Shown piece after piece: positions 1 to 6,493 of a DNA stretch of 20,675 bases. The stretch is from positions 1 to 20,675 of the forward strand of contig DATKDU010000019.1 in NCBI GenBank assembly GCA_035512595.1. Direction: 5' to 3'. The position numbers were made by a program, and so were the translations under genes. Under the pieces are notes generated by a model, which saw nothing but the letters and a program-made list of their open reading frames with translations, ran no database searches and was not told the DNA's origin. This DNA is from DATKDU01 sp035512595 (GTDB taxonomy: Bacteria; Planctomycetota; Planctomycetia; Pirellulales; Pirellulaceae). Within the stretch, counting starts at the first letter, position 1. Every line of letters begins with the position of its first letter.

Positions 1-412
1 GACGCAGCAGACCAATGCCGAGGCGGCCGATTTCATCTTTTACGATCATGAGTTCCGCTTCGATACGCGGACCCACGTCGATACGGCGGAGCTCGCTCCT
101 GGGGGCAAGAAGAAGCTGATGCAAGTCGCCCTGAGGCTGGAACACGTTCCCTTCCCCGTCGTCATCGAGGAGAGCCAGCACAGCGACCGCCCCGAGCTGG
201 ACGAAGCGCGGCGGCAGACGATCATCCGCGAGCTCAATCGGCTCGGGGTGACGAATGCCGACGGGCGCGTCGTGGTGGCCAGCGCGTTTGCGGAGGGCTT
301 CACCGGTGTAGAAGGGGAGAACGCCTACATGAGCGTCCTGGGGGGCGGCTTTGGACGCGGCAGCGGCGGCTACGGCCGGCGTTTTGGCGGCTACGGCGGG
401 TTCTACCGCTAG
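1..412 (+). CDS. Unrecognised protein, C-terminal part, Gly/Tyr-rich tail (5' end outside window)
   Basis: An open frame runs from base 2 to the TAG at 410-412, giving the last 136 residues of a protein whose start lies upstream of the window. An internal ATG at 119 is not a likely start because the reading frame and the protein-like composition continue upstream of it. The visible part is mostly charged and soluble (for example FDTRTHVDTAEL and RRQTIIRELNRLGVTNADGR), with no membrane segment. The last 25 or so residues are low complexity and rich in Gly, Arg, Tyr and Phe (GGGFGRGSGGYGRRFGGYGG). I do not recognise the family and assign no function. A perfect hairpin of the window's main palindrome family lies 10 bases after the stop. 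Confidence 0.7.
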   Translation, partial: TQQTNAEAADFIFYDHEFRFDTRTHVDTAELAPGGKKKLMQVALRLEHVPFPVVIEESQHSDRPELDEARRQTIIRELNRLGVTNADGRVVVASAFAEGFTGVEGENAYMSVLGGGFGRGSGGYGRRFGGYGGFYR

Positions 413-419
413 ATCCAAC

Positions 420-445
420 GTGGGACGGGCTTCCCAGCCCGTCCC
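420..445. repeat. Palindromic hairpin, family 1 (variant), after the first gene
   Basis: A perfect 10-bp stem, GGGACGGGCT (422-431) with AGCCCGTCCC (436-445), closes a TCCC loop. It is a GC-shifted variant of the GGACAGGTT/AACCTGTCC palindrome seen at 1465, 10445, 15685 and 19589, sharing the GTGGG outer edge and the alternating G/C layout. It sits between two genes. No T-run follows, so it is not a classical intrinsic terminator, though it could protect the 3' end of the upstream mRNA. Confidence 0.6.
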
Positions 446-500
446 CTCATCGGGCGACCCGGAAGAATCGAACTACGCGAACGGTTCCGAGACACTCATC

Positions 501-1523
501 ATGCGCAGCACCTGGTGGCAGTTGGCCGGAGTTGGTCTCGTCGTCGTGCTGGCCGGCTGCTCGCAGCTTCCCGGCCGCACGAACCTCGGCCTCCCTTCCC
601 CGCAGGCTACGATCGCCGCCGCGGAGAAGCAAAAAACCACCGACCGCACGAAACCGCTGCGAATCGTATCGAAAGGTTTCAAGCAAACCGTCAGCCGTGT
701 CGATCCCGCGGTGGAGGACGTCATCATCCGCGGCCGCTCGCTTGAGCAAGCGGGCCAGTTCGACAAGGCTCGCAAGACGTACGAGACGGCGCTCGCCGAC
801 CATCCCGGCTGTGCTCCGCTCCTCCATCGCCTGGGAATTGTCTCCGACTGCCAGAAGAGGCACGCAGATGCCGAACAGTTATTCCGGTCGGCACTGGAAG
901 CATCACCGCAGAATGCCGATGTGCTGGGCGACCTGGGATACTGTTACTTCCTGCAGGGAAGGCTCGACGAGGCAAGTGACTCGCTGACCGAGGCCGTGGC
1001 GCTTGACCCCAAGAACCCGCGACATCGCAACAACCTGGGGCTGGTGCTCGGTCACCAGCAGGATTACGACGCGGCGTATGCGCAGTTCGCCGCCGCCGGC
1101 AGCGAGGCGGACGCCTACTACAACATGGCGTTCATCTTCGCCGCCCAGGATCTGACCGACGAGGCCAAGGGCTGCTTTCAGGAAGCCGTCGCGGCCGATC
1201 CATCGCACGAGCGGGCCCGGGTCGCCTTGGCTTCGTTCGAGGAATACGATTCCACGCCTGCCCGTGAGGATGGGGACGCCGAGTTGACCCATGGCGTCCG
1301 CTATGTGCCATACGTGGAAGACCTCGAATCGGGACCCGGCGATGCGCCGGTGCAGCCGGCTTCGGCTACTACAAACCTTCCCGCCAGCCGCGACGTGGGC
1401 CGCACCACTCGCACACTCCAGCTCCGATCGCGCGGCCTCCTCAGCCGCCACATGCAGCAGCAGCGTGGGGCAGGTTTTCAATCTGCCCTAAATGGGCAGG
1501 CAGAAAGCCAGGCCCACGATTAG
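501..1523 (+). CDS. TPR-repeat lipoprotein
   Basis: Predicted 340-residue secreted lipoprotein. The ATG at 501 is chosen over the upstream in-frame ATG (351), which would overlap the previous gene, because it opens directly into a signal peptide (MRSTWWQLAGVGLVVVLAGC) with lipobox LAGC and Cys20 as the lipidation site. From about residue 75 to 240 there are four to five tetratricopeptide repeats (for example AEQLFRSALEASPQNADVLG and ASDSLTEAVALDPKNPRHRN), a fold that mediates protein-protein contacts. It probably acts as a scaffold or assembly factor at a membrane; the partner is unknown. The C-terminal 19 or so residues (GAGFQSALNGQAESQAHD) are encoded by a palindromic repeat pair and are not TPR. 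The stop overlaps the convergent ruvA stop. No strong ribosome binding site is visible. Confidence 0.85.
   Translation: MRSTWWQLAGVGLVVVLAGCSQLPGRTNLGLPSPQATIAAAEKQKTTDRTKPLRIVSKGFKQTVSRVDPAVEDVIIRGRSLEQAGQFDKARKTYETALADHPGCAPLLHRLGIVSDCQKRHADAEQLFRSALEASPQNADVLGDLGYCYFLQGRLDEASDSLTEAVALDPKNPRHRNNLGLVLGHQQDYDAAYAQFAAAGSEADAYYNMAFIFAAQDLTDEAKGCFQEAVAADPSHERARVALASFEEYDSTPAREDGDAELTHGVRYVPYVEDLESGPGDAPVQPASATTNLPASRDVGRTTRTLQLRSRGLLSRHMQQQRGAGFQSALNGQAESQAHD
1465..1517. repeat. Inverted pair of family 1 palindromes inside the TPR gene
   Basis: GTGGGGCAGGTTTTCAATCT followed by GCCC at 1465-1488 is a family 1 palindrome. A more diverged inverted copy, GGGCAGGCAGAAAGCC then AGGCCCAC, follows at 1494-1517 after a 5-base spacer. 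Both lie in the coding sequence at the 3' end of the TPR lipoprotein and supply its C-terminal residues. Confidence 0.6.
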
Positions 1524-2155
1524 GTTTCTTTCTTCCCGTGGCTCTGCTGGTAAATCGCCGCCAGCAGCTCTTCCACGTCGCTGAACTTCCGCTTGGTCTT
1601 GAGCACCTCGTCCACGAGGCGACGGGCGTCGGCGGAGGAGTGGCCGAGGGTCAGGAGGGCGTCGTACGTTTCTGCCACGACGTCGCGCTTCACGTCGGCC
1701 TGCATCCCATCCTGCCGGGCGACCAGGAGGGCGAATTTGGACATCTTCCGCCGCAGCTTGGCGATGATCCGCTCGGCAGTCGCCCCGCCGACGCCGGGGA
1801 GGGACGACAGCCCCTTGGCGTCCTGCTCCTCGATCATGACCGCAATGTCCTGCACCGGCCGGACCATCGCCCGCAAGGCTTTCTTGGGGCCGACGCCGTC
1901 CACCGAGCAGAACATCTCGAAAAACTCCCGCTCGATCTCGGTGAAGAAGCCGACCAGCCGCGGCGTCACCCGGCCGCGCGACGGATCGCCGTCGAGCGAG
2001 TAGATCGTGTGCAAGGAGACGCTTTGCCCCGGCAATCCCTGAAGCTGCCGCCGTGTGAACTCGGGGACGAAGACTTCGTACTCGAAAGCCTCGATGCCGA
2101 GCGTGGCAGATTCATCGCCAAGTCGCAGTAGCTGGCCGGTGATTTTAGTGATCAA
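1520..2155 (-). CDS. ruvA: Holliday junction branch migration protein RuvA
   Basis: 211 residues, the usual length. RuvA binds four-way DNA junctions as a tetramer and loads the RuvB helicase during recombinational repair. The N-terminal OB-fold begins MITKITGQLLRLGDESATLG. Two helix-hairpin-helix motifs follow: VDGVGPKKALRAM around residues 89-101 and SLPGVGGATAERIIAKLRRK around 118-137. A C-terminal domain III (about 150-205, ...DARRLVDEVLKTKRKFSDVEELLAAIYQQ) is the part that contacts RuvB. It lies 16 bases downstream of ruvC in the same direction, as in many ruvCA clusters; ruvB is not in the window. The TAA at 1520-1522 overlaps the TAG of the convergent TPR gene. Some annotators might add residues upstream, but MITKITG is the standard family start. 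Confidence 0.97.
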   Translation of the reverse strand: MITKITGQLLRLGDESATLGIEAFEYEVFVPEFTRRQLQGLPGQSVSLHTIYSLDGDPSRGRVTPRLVGFFTEIEREFFEMFCSVDGVGPKKALRAMVRPVQDIAVMIEEQDAKGLSSLPGVGGATAERIIAKLRRKMSKFALLVARQDGMQADVKRDVVAETYDALLTLGHSSADARRLVDEVLKTKRKFSDVEELLAAIYQQSHGKKET

Positions 2156-2160
2156 GGGAG

Positions 2161-2189
2161 AGTTTCGAGTTTCAGGTTTCGAGTTTCGA
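2161..2189. repeat. Simple GAAACTCGAAAC-type repeat at the ruvC 3' end
   Basis: The stretch is built from near-repeats of GTTTCGAGTTTC and AGGTTTCGAGTTTCGA. On the minus strand it reads GAAACTCGAAACCTGAAACTC-like units. It encodes the last residues of RuvC (SKLET), carries its TGA stop and fills most of the ruvC-ruvA gap. This type of short, degenerate, AT-richer tract contrasts with the GC-rich surroundings. Confidence 0.6.
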
Positions 2190-2723
2190 AGTCCGCCGAC
2201 TCATGTAAATATGGCACAGCGCAATCGCCATCGCGTCCGCCACGTCAGGCGGTTCAGGTGGAGAACTCAAACCAAATTCGCGGCAGATCGCATTCTGCAT
2301 CTGGTTCTTGGGAGCGCGGCCGCTGCCGGTCAGCAGCCGCTTGACCTGCGTGGCGGCATAGCTGTGGACGGTCATCTGGCTATTCGCTGCGGCCAGACAG
2401 ATCACGCCGCGGGCATGCCCCATCAGGATGGCGGTCCGCGGCCGATCGTAATGCGAATAGAGTTCTTCGATCGACAGCGCCGACGGCTTGAAAGCCGCAA
2501 TCACATCGCAGACGCCGTCGTAGATCTCCTTCAGCCGCCCGCTCAGGCTGCCGCGCTGCCGCCCGCGGATGACCCCCGCCTCGACCAGCTCGATCCGCCC
2601 GTTCCGCGGCTCGATCACCGCATAGCCGGTGGTGTTCAGGCCGGGATCAATGCCGAGGGTGCGAATGTAGTCCACTCGCTCCGCGAGTGGACGGGTGGTC
2701 GATGGGTCTTGTCCGAGCTTCAC
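2172..2723 (-). CDS. ruvC: Crossover junction endodeoxyribonuclease RuvC
   Basis: RuvC resolves Holliday junctions by paired nicks as a dimer. In the 183-residue frame given, the four metal-binding acidic residues are present: Asp26 in LGIDPGLNTTGYAV, Glu86 in LSIEELY, and Asp160 and Asp163 in PPDVADAMAIALCH. Two GTG starts are possible. The one at 2723 gives the long form with a faint GGAA ribosome site; the one at 2675 gives 167 residues, closer to the family, which normally begins only a few residues before LGIDPG. The residues between them (including RPLAERVDY) are encoded largely by a CTCGCTCCGCGAG palindrome, so the native start seems to have been overwritten by the repeat. The C-terminus is also made by a repeat. 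It follows cysS and precedes ruvA. Identity is sure, the start is not. Confidence 0.94.
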   Translation of the reverse strand: MKLGQDPSTTRPLAERVDYIRTLGIDPGLNTTGYAVIEPRNGRIELVEAGVIRGRQRGSLSGRLKEIYDGVCDVIAAFKPSALSIEELYSHYDRPRTAILMGHARGVICLAAANSQMTVHSYAATQVKRLLTGSGRAPKNQMQNAICREFGLSSPPEPPDVADAMAIALCHIYMSRRTSKLET

Positions 2724-2784
2724 TGGTCATTCCATGGAGGCCGCGATCAGCGAAACGCTGTCCCTCGCGGAGCGAGGGGACTAC
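2667..2784. repeat. Inverted pair of CTCGCTCCGCGAG palindromes (family 2) at the cysS-ruvC junction
   Basis: The left end (2667-2692) reads GTAGTCCACTCGCTCCGCGA then GTGGAC. The right end (2760-2784) is the near-exact inverse, GTCCCTCGCGGAGCGAGGGG then ACTAC. Each end is itself palindromic, so the unit is two outward-facing hairpins with about 67 bases between them, like a two-headed REP/BIME or a MITE. The right end supplies the cysS TAG stop (2781-2783); the left end supplies the GTG at 2675 and the N-terminal codons of RuvC. No target-site duplication is obvious by eye. Confidence 0.7.
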
Positions 2785-4325
2785 ATTGCTCGCCACTCGG
2801 TCGGGCCACCCTTCTTGTCTTCCAGGGTCACGCCGATTTCGGCCAGGCCGTTGCGGATGCGATCGCCGGTGGCAAAGTCCTTCTTGGCCCGCGCTTCGGC
2901 CCGCAGGTCGATCAGGAGCTGCATGAGCTTCGGCGTGAGGCTGTCACTGGCGCCGCCGCGGGCCGATGGGGTCATGCGGAACAGCCCCAAGATACCGGCC
3001 AGTTCGCGGAGGACTTTGGCCCCACGAACGAGCGTGATGACCTTGGCGTCCTTGATGTCGCTCTCGGCCGACAGCGAGTTTTGATCGGCGTACTTGTTGA
3101 GTTCCCGTACCATGTCGAACAGTTCGGCAACCGCGCCGCCGGTGTTGAAATCGTCGTCCATCTTGTCGAGAAACGACTGCCGCGACTTGTGGAGTGCCGA
3201 CAGGAGTGGATCGCCGGCCGGATCGAAGTCCCCCGCCTTGCGCGTCGTAGCCGCGGGCAGATTGAAGAACCGCTGCCGCGTGATCTGCTGGAACCGCTCG
3301 AAGAACCGGTAGAACGACTCCAGTGCCGTCGCCGCTTCGGCCAGCCCTTCGTCGCCGTAGACAACCGTGCTGCGATAGTGCGTCCGCAAGAGGAAGAAGC
3401 GAATCCGCTCACCCCCCTGTGCCGCAATCACATCCGCCAGACCGCCGGCACCTGCCGAGCGACTCATTTTCCCACCTGCTGCCGCGGTCGGTTCGCCGCC
3501 GTCGCGGTCACTACGCCCGCCGATCTTCCCTGCGGCCTCGCTCTTGCGAAGCAGCCCGTTGTGCAGCCAATACTTCACCATCGGCTGGCCGTGGCAGCAT
3601 TCGCTCTGGGCCAGCTCGTTCTCGTGATGCGGAAAGACCAGATCGAGGCCGCCGCCGTGGATATCGAAGGTCTCGCCCAGGAGCGCCTTGCTCATCGCCG
3701 AGCACTCGATGTGCCAGCCCGGCCGCCCTTTCCCCCACGGGCTGTCCCAGCTTGGCTCGCCGGCCTTGGCGCTCTTCCACAGGGCGAAGTCACCGGCATT
3801 TCGCTTCTTGGACCCGGCACTCCCTCCTTCGCCTTGCTGATCCTCTGCCGTGCGATTGCTCAACTTGCCATATCCCGGGTCCTTCAGCACGTCGAAGAAC
3901 ACGTCGCCTCCGGACTCGTAGGCAAATCCCTTGTCTACAAGATCGCGGATGAAGGCGATGATGCCCGCCATGTGCTCGGTCGCCTTCGGCATCTCGTCGA
4001 TCTGATCGACCCCCAGTGCCCGCAGGTTGTTCAGGTAATCGATCGTCATCTCGGCAGCAATTTCCGCCATCGGAACGCCCCGCTCGTGCTGCTGGGCGAT
4101 CAGCTTGTCATCGACGTCGGTGATGTTGACGACCCACTTTACCTCGTAGCCGCTGTAGGTCAGGAACCGCTTGATCGTGTCGAAGATGACCGGCCCGACC
4201 ATGTGGCCGATGTGGCTCTCCTTGTAGACGGTTGGGCCGCAGAGGTAGATGCCGACCTTGCCGGGGACGACCGGCTCGAAAACTTCCTTGGTCTTGGTGA
4301 GCGTGCTGTAGATGCGGATCGTCAT
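2781..4325 (-). CDS. cysS: Cysteinyl-tRNA synthetase
   Basis: 514-residue class I aminoacyl-tRNA synthetase that charges tRNA-Cys in the cytoplasm. The Rossmann catalytic core starts with YLCGPTVY and contains the HIGH motif at residues 38-41 (SHIGHMVGP). Zinc ligands match the family: Cys29, Cys208 (WHIECSAMS), His233 and Glu237 (FPHHENE). The KMSKS loop is KMSRS at 286-290. Between HNGLL (about 254-258) and KMSRS lies a 25-30 residue Gly/Ala/Arg-rich insert (...GRSDRDGGEPTAAAGG) where bacterial CysRS usually has only a few residues. The C-terminal helical anticodon-binding part covers about 360-514. The start ATG overlaps the stop of the upstream 64-codon membrane ORF (ATGA), implying translational coupling. 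The final Met and the TAG come from a palindromic repeat. Confidence 0.97.
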   Translation of the reverse strand: MTIRIYSTLTKTKEVFEPVVPGKVGIYLCGPTVYKESHIGHMVGPVIFDTIKRFLTYSGYEVKWVVNITDVDDKLIAQQHERGVPMAEIAAEMTIDYLNNLRALGVDQIDEMPKATEHMAGIIAFIRDLVDKGFAYESGGDVFFDVLKDPGYGKLSNRTAEDQQGEGGSAGSKKRNAGDFALWKSAKAGEPSWDSPWGKGRPGWHIECSAMSKALLGETFDIHGGGLDLVFPHHENELAQSECCHGQPMVKYWLHNGLLRKSEAAGKIGGRSDRDGGEPTAAAGGKMSRSAGAGGLADVIAAQGGERIRFFLLRTHYRSTVVYGDEGLAEAATALESFYRFFERFQQITRQRFFNLPAATTRKAGDFDPAGDPLLSALHKSRQSFLDKMDDDFNTGGAVAELFDMVRELNKYADQNSLSAESDIKDAKVITLVRGAKVLRELAGILGLFRMTPSARGGASDSLTPKLMQLLIDLRAEARAKKDFATGDRIRNGLAEIGVTLEDKKGGPTEWRAM

Positions 4326-4516
4326 GGTGCCTGATTCTCGGAATCCGTGCTGTCAACGTGGGGGTTTTCAGCGGCGCGCTTTCGCGATTGCCGGCGTCGC
4401 AGCGCGTCAAATCGTTCCTGCCTCTTCCGCAGGCGTTCGTCCGTCATCCTGTTCAAGTACTGCGAAAGCGAGAGCCACAAAGCGACCGCGGCAATCAACA
4501 GCCATACGTAGATCAT
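4322..4516 (-). CDS. Small single-pass membrane protein
   Basis: 64 residues from ATG 4516. The N-terminal stretch MIYVWLLIAAVALWLSLSQY is a transmembrane helix or uncleaved anchor. It is followed by a strongly basic helical segment (RMTDERLRKRQERFDALRRR) and a polar tail ending SENQAP. A longer frame to 4591 would overlap ispF, so the ATG at 4516 after the ispF stop is preferred. It starts 22 bases after ispF and its TGA overlaps the cysS ATG, so it is part of the same transcript and probably coupled to cysS. No family is recognised; no function is assigned beyond a membrane anchor with a cytoplasmic basic helix. Confidence 0.72.
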   Translation of the reverse strand: MIYVWLLIAAVALWLSLSQYLNRMTDERLRKRQERFDALRRRQSRKRAAENPHVDSTDSENQAP

Positions 4517-4538
4517 CGCTTCGATTAACTCGCTTGCT

Positions 4539-5027
4539 TTACGCTGGCACCCTCGCCGTCTCCTCCAGCAGCGCCACGCACTGGGCCACAATCGCCTCCT
4601 CGCGCCCCACGATGCCGACCATCTCGCCGCTCTTGGCCTTCAGTCCCACGCGGCTGGGGGGCATGCCCAGGATCTCGGCAATCCGGTCGCGAATGAGCAG
4701 CTTGTGCGGTGTCAGCTTCGGCCGCTGGAGCGAGACGATGCAGTCGAGGTTGACGATGCGAAAACCGGCCTGCCGCACGCGGTCGTGAACCTGCCGCAGC
4801 ATCTCCGCCGAGTCGCGGCCACGGTTGGCCTCGTCGGTGTCGGGAAACAATTCGCCGATGTCGCCAATGGCCGCGGCTCCCAAGAGCGCATCGATGACAG
4901 CGTGCAAGAGCACGTCGGCATCGCTGTGCCCCAGCGTATGATGGTCGTGGGGGATGTTCACCCCCCCCAGCCGCAGCGGCCCGCCTGTGGTCAGCCGATG
5001 GGTATCGTGGCCAATGCCAACGCGCAT
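4539..5027 (-). CDS. ispF: 2-C-methyl-D-erythritol 2,4-cyclodiphosphate synthase
   Basis: 162 residues, the normal length. IspF converts CDP-ME 2-phosphate to MEcPP with loss of CMP in the MEP route to isoprenoids and works as a trimer. The zinc ligands sit at the same numbers as in E. coli: Asp8 and His10 in GIGHDTHRL, and His42 in SDADVLLHAVIDALLGA. The GDIGELFPDTD loop and the CDP-binding C-terminal region LKAKSGEMVGIVGREEAI are also present. It is the first gene of the ispF - small ORF - cysS - ruvC - ruvA run, with a promoter about 80 bases upstream. The ribosome site is weak. Confidence 0.97.
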   Translation of the reverse strand: MRVGIGHDTHRLTTGGPLRLGGVNIPHDHHTLGHSDADVLLHAVIDALLGAAAIGDIGELFPDTDEANRGRDSAEMLRQVHDRVRQAGFRIVNLDCIVSLQRPKLTPHKLLIRDRIAEILGMPPSRVGLKAKSGEMVGIVGREEAIVAQCVALLEETARVPA

Positions 5028-5107
5028 GATGTGGGAATTCCGTCTCCAGGCCCGCCGTGGCGCGGTCCGTCTTCAAGCGGGGCGAAATGGGCAAAAGGAA
5101 TCGGCGA

Positions 5108-5136
5108 ATTATAGCGGCGGCGAATGGGGCGAACAA
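5108..5136 (-). promoter_or_regulatory. Sigma70-type promoter for the ispF-cysS-ruvCA run
   Basis: On the minus strand: -35 TTGTTC (5136-5131), a spacer of exactly 17 bases, and -10 TATAAT (5113-5108). Transcription would start near 5101, leaving a leader of about 74 bases before the ispF ATG at 5027. It is one of only two perfect TATAAT hexamers I find in an intergenic position here. Confidence 0.62.
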
Positions 5137-5146
5137 TGCGAGACGC

Positions 5147-6184
5147 TCAATCCCCATCCAGGCTCGCCCGCTCCCCATCGTTACGATAGCCATAGCGATG
5201 GATGGTGAGCTGATCGACGCTATAGCTCACGTGCCGCACCGAGCCGTCGCAGAGGGCGATGTTGAACCCGCCGACGTGCGACGAGCCGAACCGCAGATCA
5301 TTGTTGGAAAGGGACCCGATGCGCTGATCGGGGAGCGGCGTCTTGGTCGCGTTGGCCAGAATGTCCTGGTCCCAGCCCGACGTATATCCCTGGTCGTCAG
5401 CCGGGACGTTGAGTCCCAGGTTCGATCGGCTCATCCGTTTCTCGCCGAACAGAATCACGTTCGTGAGCCCGTCGGTGATCTCCTGCATGCCGATCATCCC
5501 GTGGCGGACTACCGGCGGACCGAAGTCAATATTGGGCTCCAGAATGATCCGCGTCAGCGCTCCGCTGCGGTGGATGAAGCTTTCGGCGGTCGGCACGAAG
5601 AACTGGGGATAAATCGCCGGATCGATGCCCGCGCTGTCCGCGCCTGAGTTGGGATTGACGTATGCCGAGCAGTAGTCGGTCATTCCGTGCGAATAGCTTT
5701 TCCCCGTCGTTCCCCAGCAATACTGCATGCCGGACCACCCCGTCGGCCCGTAGTTGATGGCGATCGAGGGATTGGGTTTCGCGATCCGGCGCGTGGGACA
5801 GTAGAACGTCGGGATCGCCGTGCTGATGGCCCGCACCGATTTGTCGAGATCGCTCTTTGCCCCCTCCCCTTGGTGCAGCGGGATTTGGTCGATGTACGGC
5901 AGGAGTTGAAAACCCCAGCCGGCCAACTGCCTTTCCTTGCACAGCGGCGCGCCGTCTTCGTACATCGGGGCGGTCCGCCAGTGGTGCCCAGCGTGCGGAA
6001 GTAGCCTGAACGAGTCGTGGTGCAGGTGAACGCCCGTGGCCAACTGCCGCAGGTTGTTGGCACACTGCACGCGGCGGGCCGCTTCCCGCGCGTATTGCAC
6101 CGCCGGGAGCAAGAGCGCCACGAGGGTCCCGATGATGGCGATCACCACCAGCAACTCCACGAGGGTGAAGGCACGCCGTTTCAT
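5147..6184 (-). CDS. DUF1559 family protein with type II pseudopilin N-terminus
   Basis: 345 residues. The ATG at 6184 is chosen because it opens into a prepilin signal, MKRRAFTLVELLVVIAIIG, where cleavage after Ala5 would leave Phe1 and Glu5 of a pseudopilin helix; an AAGAGA ribosome site precedes it. An upstream TTG/ATG-type extension of 82 residues has no protein-like character. The helix continues to LLPAVQYAREAARRVQCANN, the classic DUF1559 opening, and the C-terminus has the H-x9-DG motif (SSHVGGFNIALCDGSVRHVS). These proteins occur in very many copies in planctomycetes and are thought to be exported pseudopilin-like surface proteins; the specific role is unknown. It stands alone between ispF and a divergent gene. 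Confidence 0.92.
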   Translation of the reverse strand: MKRRAFTLVELLVVIAIIGTLVALLLPAVQYAREAARRVQCANNLRQLATGVHLHHDSFRLLPHAGHHWRTAPMYEDGAPLCKERQLAGWGFQLLPYIDQIPLHQGEGAKSDLDKSVRAISTAIPTFYCPTRRIAKPNPSIAINYGPTGWSGMQYCWGTTGKSYSHGMTDYCSAYVNPNSGADSAGIDPAIYPQFFVPTAESFIHRSGALTRIILEPNIDFGPPVVRHGMIGMQEITDGLTNVILFGEKRMSRSNLGLNVPADDQGYTSGWDQDILANATKTPLPDQRIGSLSNNDLRFGSSHVGGFNIALCDGSVRHVSYSVDQLTIHRYGYRNDGERASLDGD

Positions 6185-6493
6185 TGATCTCTTCCCGCCG
6201 AACGATTCCGGATGTTTGCGTCCCTCCGAGCAGATGATCAGGCGCAACAAAACGCCCCCTTCAATGTATGTCAGCCCGAGGGTGGCGGGCAAGCATTTGG
6301 CGAGCGCATTTGGCGAGGGCGAACGGCGGGCGGCAGCCGAAGGGTCGGGAGTCGCTTCGAGCCGACGCCCCTGCTGCCACCAGTTTGTCAGCCCCGGCCG
6401 TCCTGAGCCGGTGTTGCCTCGATTCCGCATTCTGCGGTAAGCTAGGCGATTCAGCGAAGTTTTAAGTCACGGAAGGTTGTAAGGAGATACGCT
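6185..6493. other. Divergent intergenic region, 309 bases
   Basis: This region separates the DUF1559 gene (-) from the isomerase-like gene (+). It shows a possible weak promoter toward DUF1559 (listed separately) and, toward the isomerase, only a poor TTGCCT (6414) - N18 - TAAGCT (6438) match. Directly before the GTG at 6494 is a strong ribosome site (AAGGAGAT). No RNA gene or repeat is recognised. Confidence 0.5.
6263..6292 (-). promoter_or_regulatory. Possible weak promoter for the DUF1559 gene
   Basis: Minus strand: -35 TTGCCC (6292-6287), spacer 18, -10 TACATT (6268-6263). Each hexamer matches 4 of 6 consensus bases. The implied leader is about 70 bases. A chance match is quite possible in this context. 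Confidence 0.28.

Noticed and set aside
422..445. Intrinsic terminator after the first gene
   Set aside because: The stem is strong, but no T-run follows in either direction, and the same palindrome family occurs inside genes, so it is listed as a repeat.
2055..4334. 759-codon open frame on the plus strand
   Set aside because: It lies antisense to ruvA, ruvC and cysS, which have clear family motifs. Long antisense frames are expected in GC-rich coding DNA, and its translation has no domain-like features.
1520..5027. Possible RuvB or other recombination genes in the ruvCA run
   Set aside because: All frames in the run are accounted for by ispF, the small ORF, cysS, ruvC and ruvA; no Walker-type helicase motif is present.
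6185..6430. 82-residue N-terminal extension of the DUF1559 protein
   Set aside because: The pseudopilin signal must be near the N-terminus, the ATG at 6184 has a ribosome site, and the extension has no protein-like pattern.
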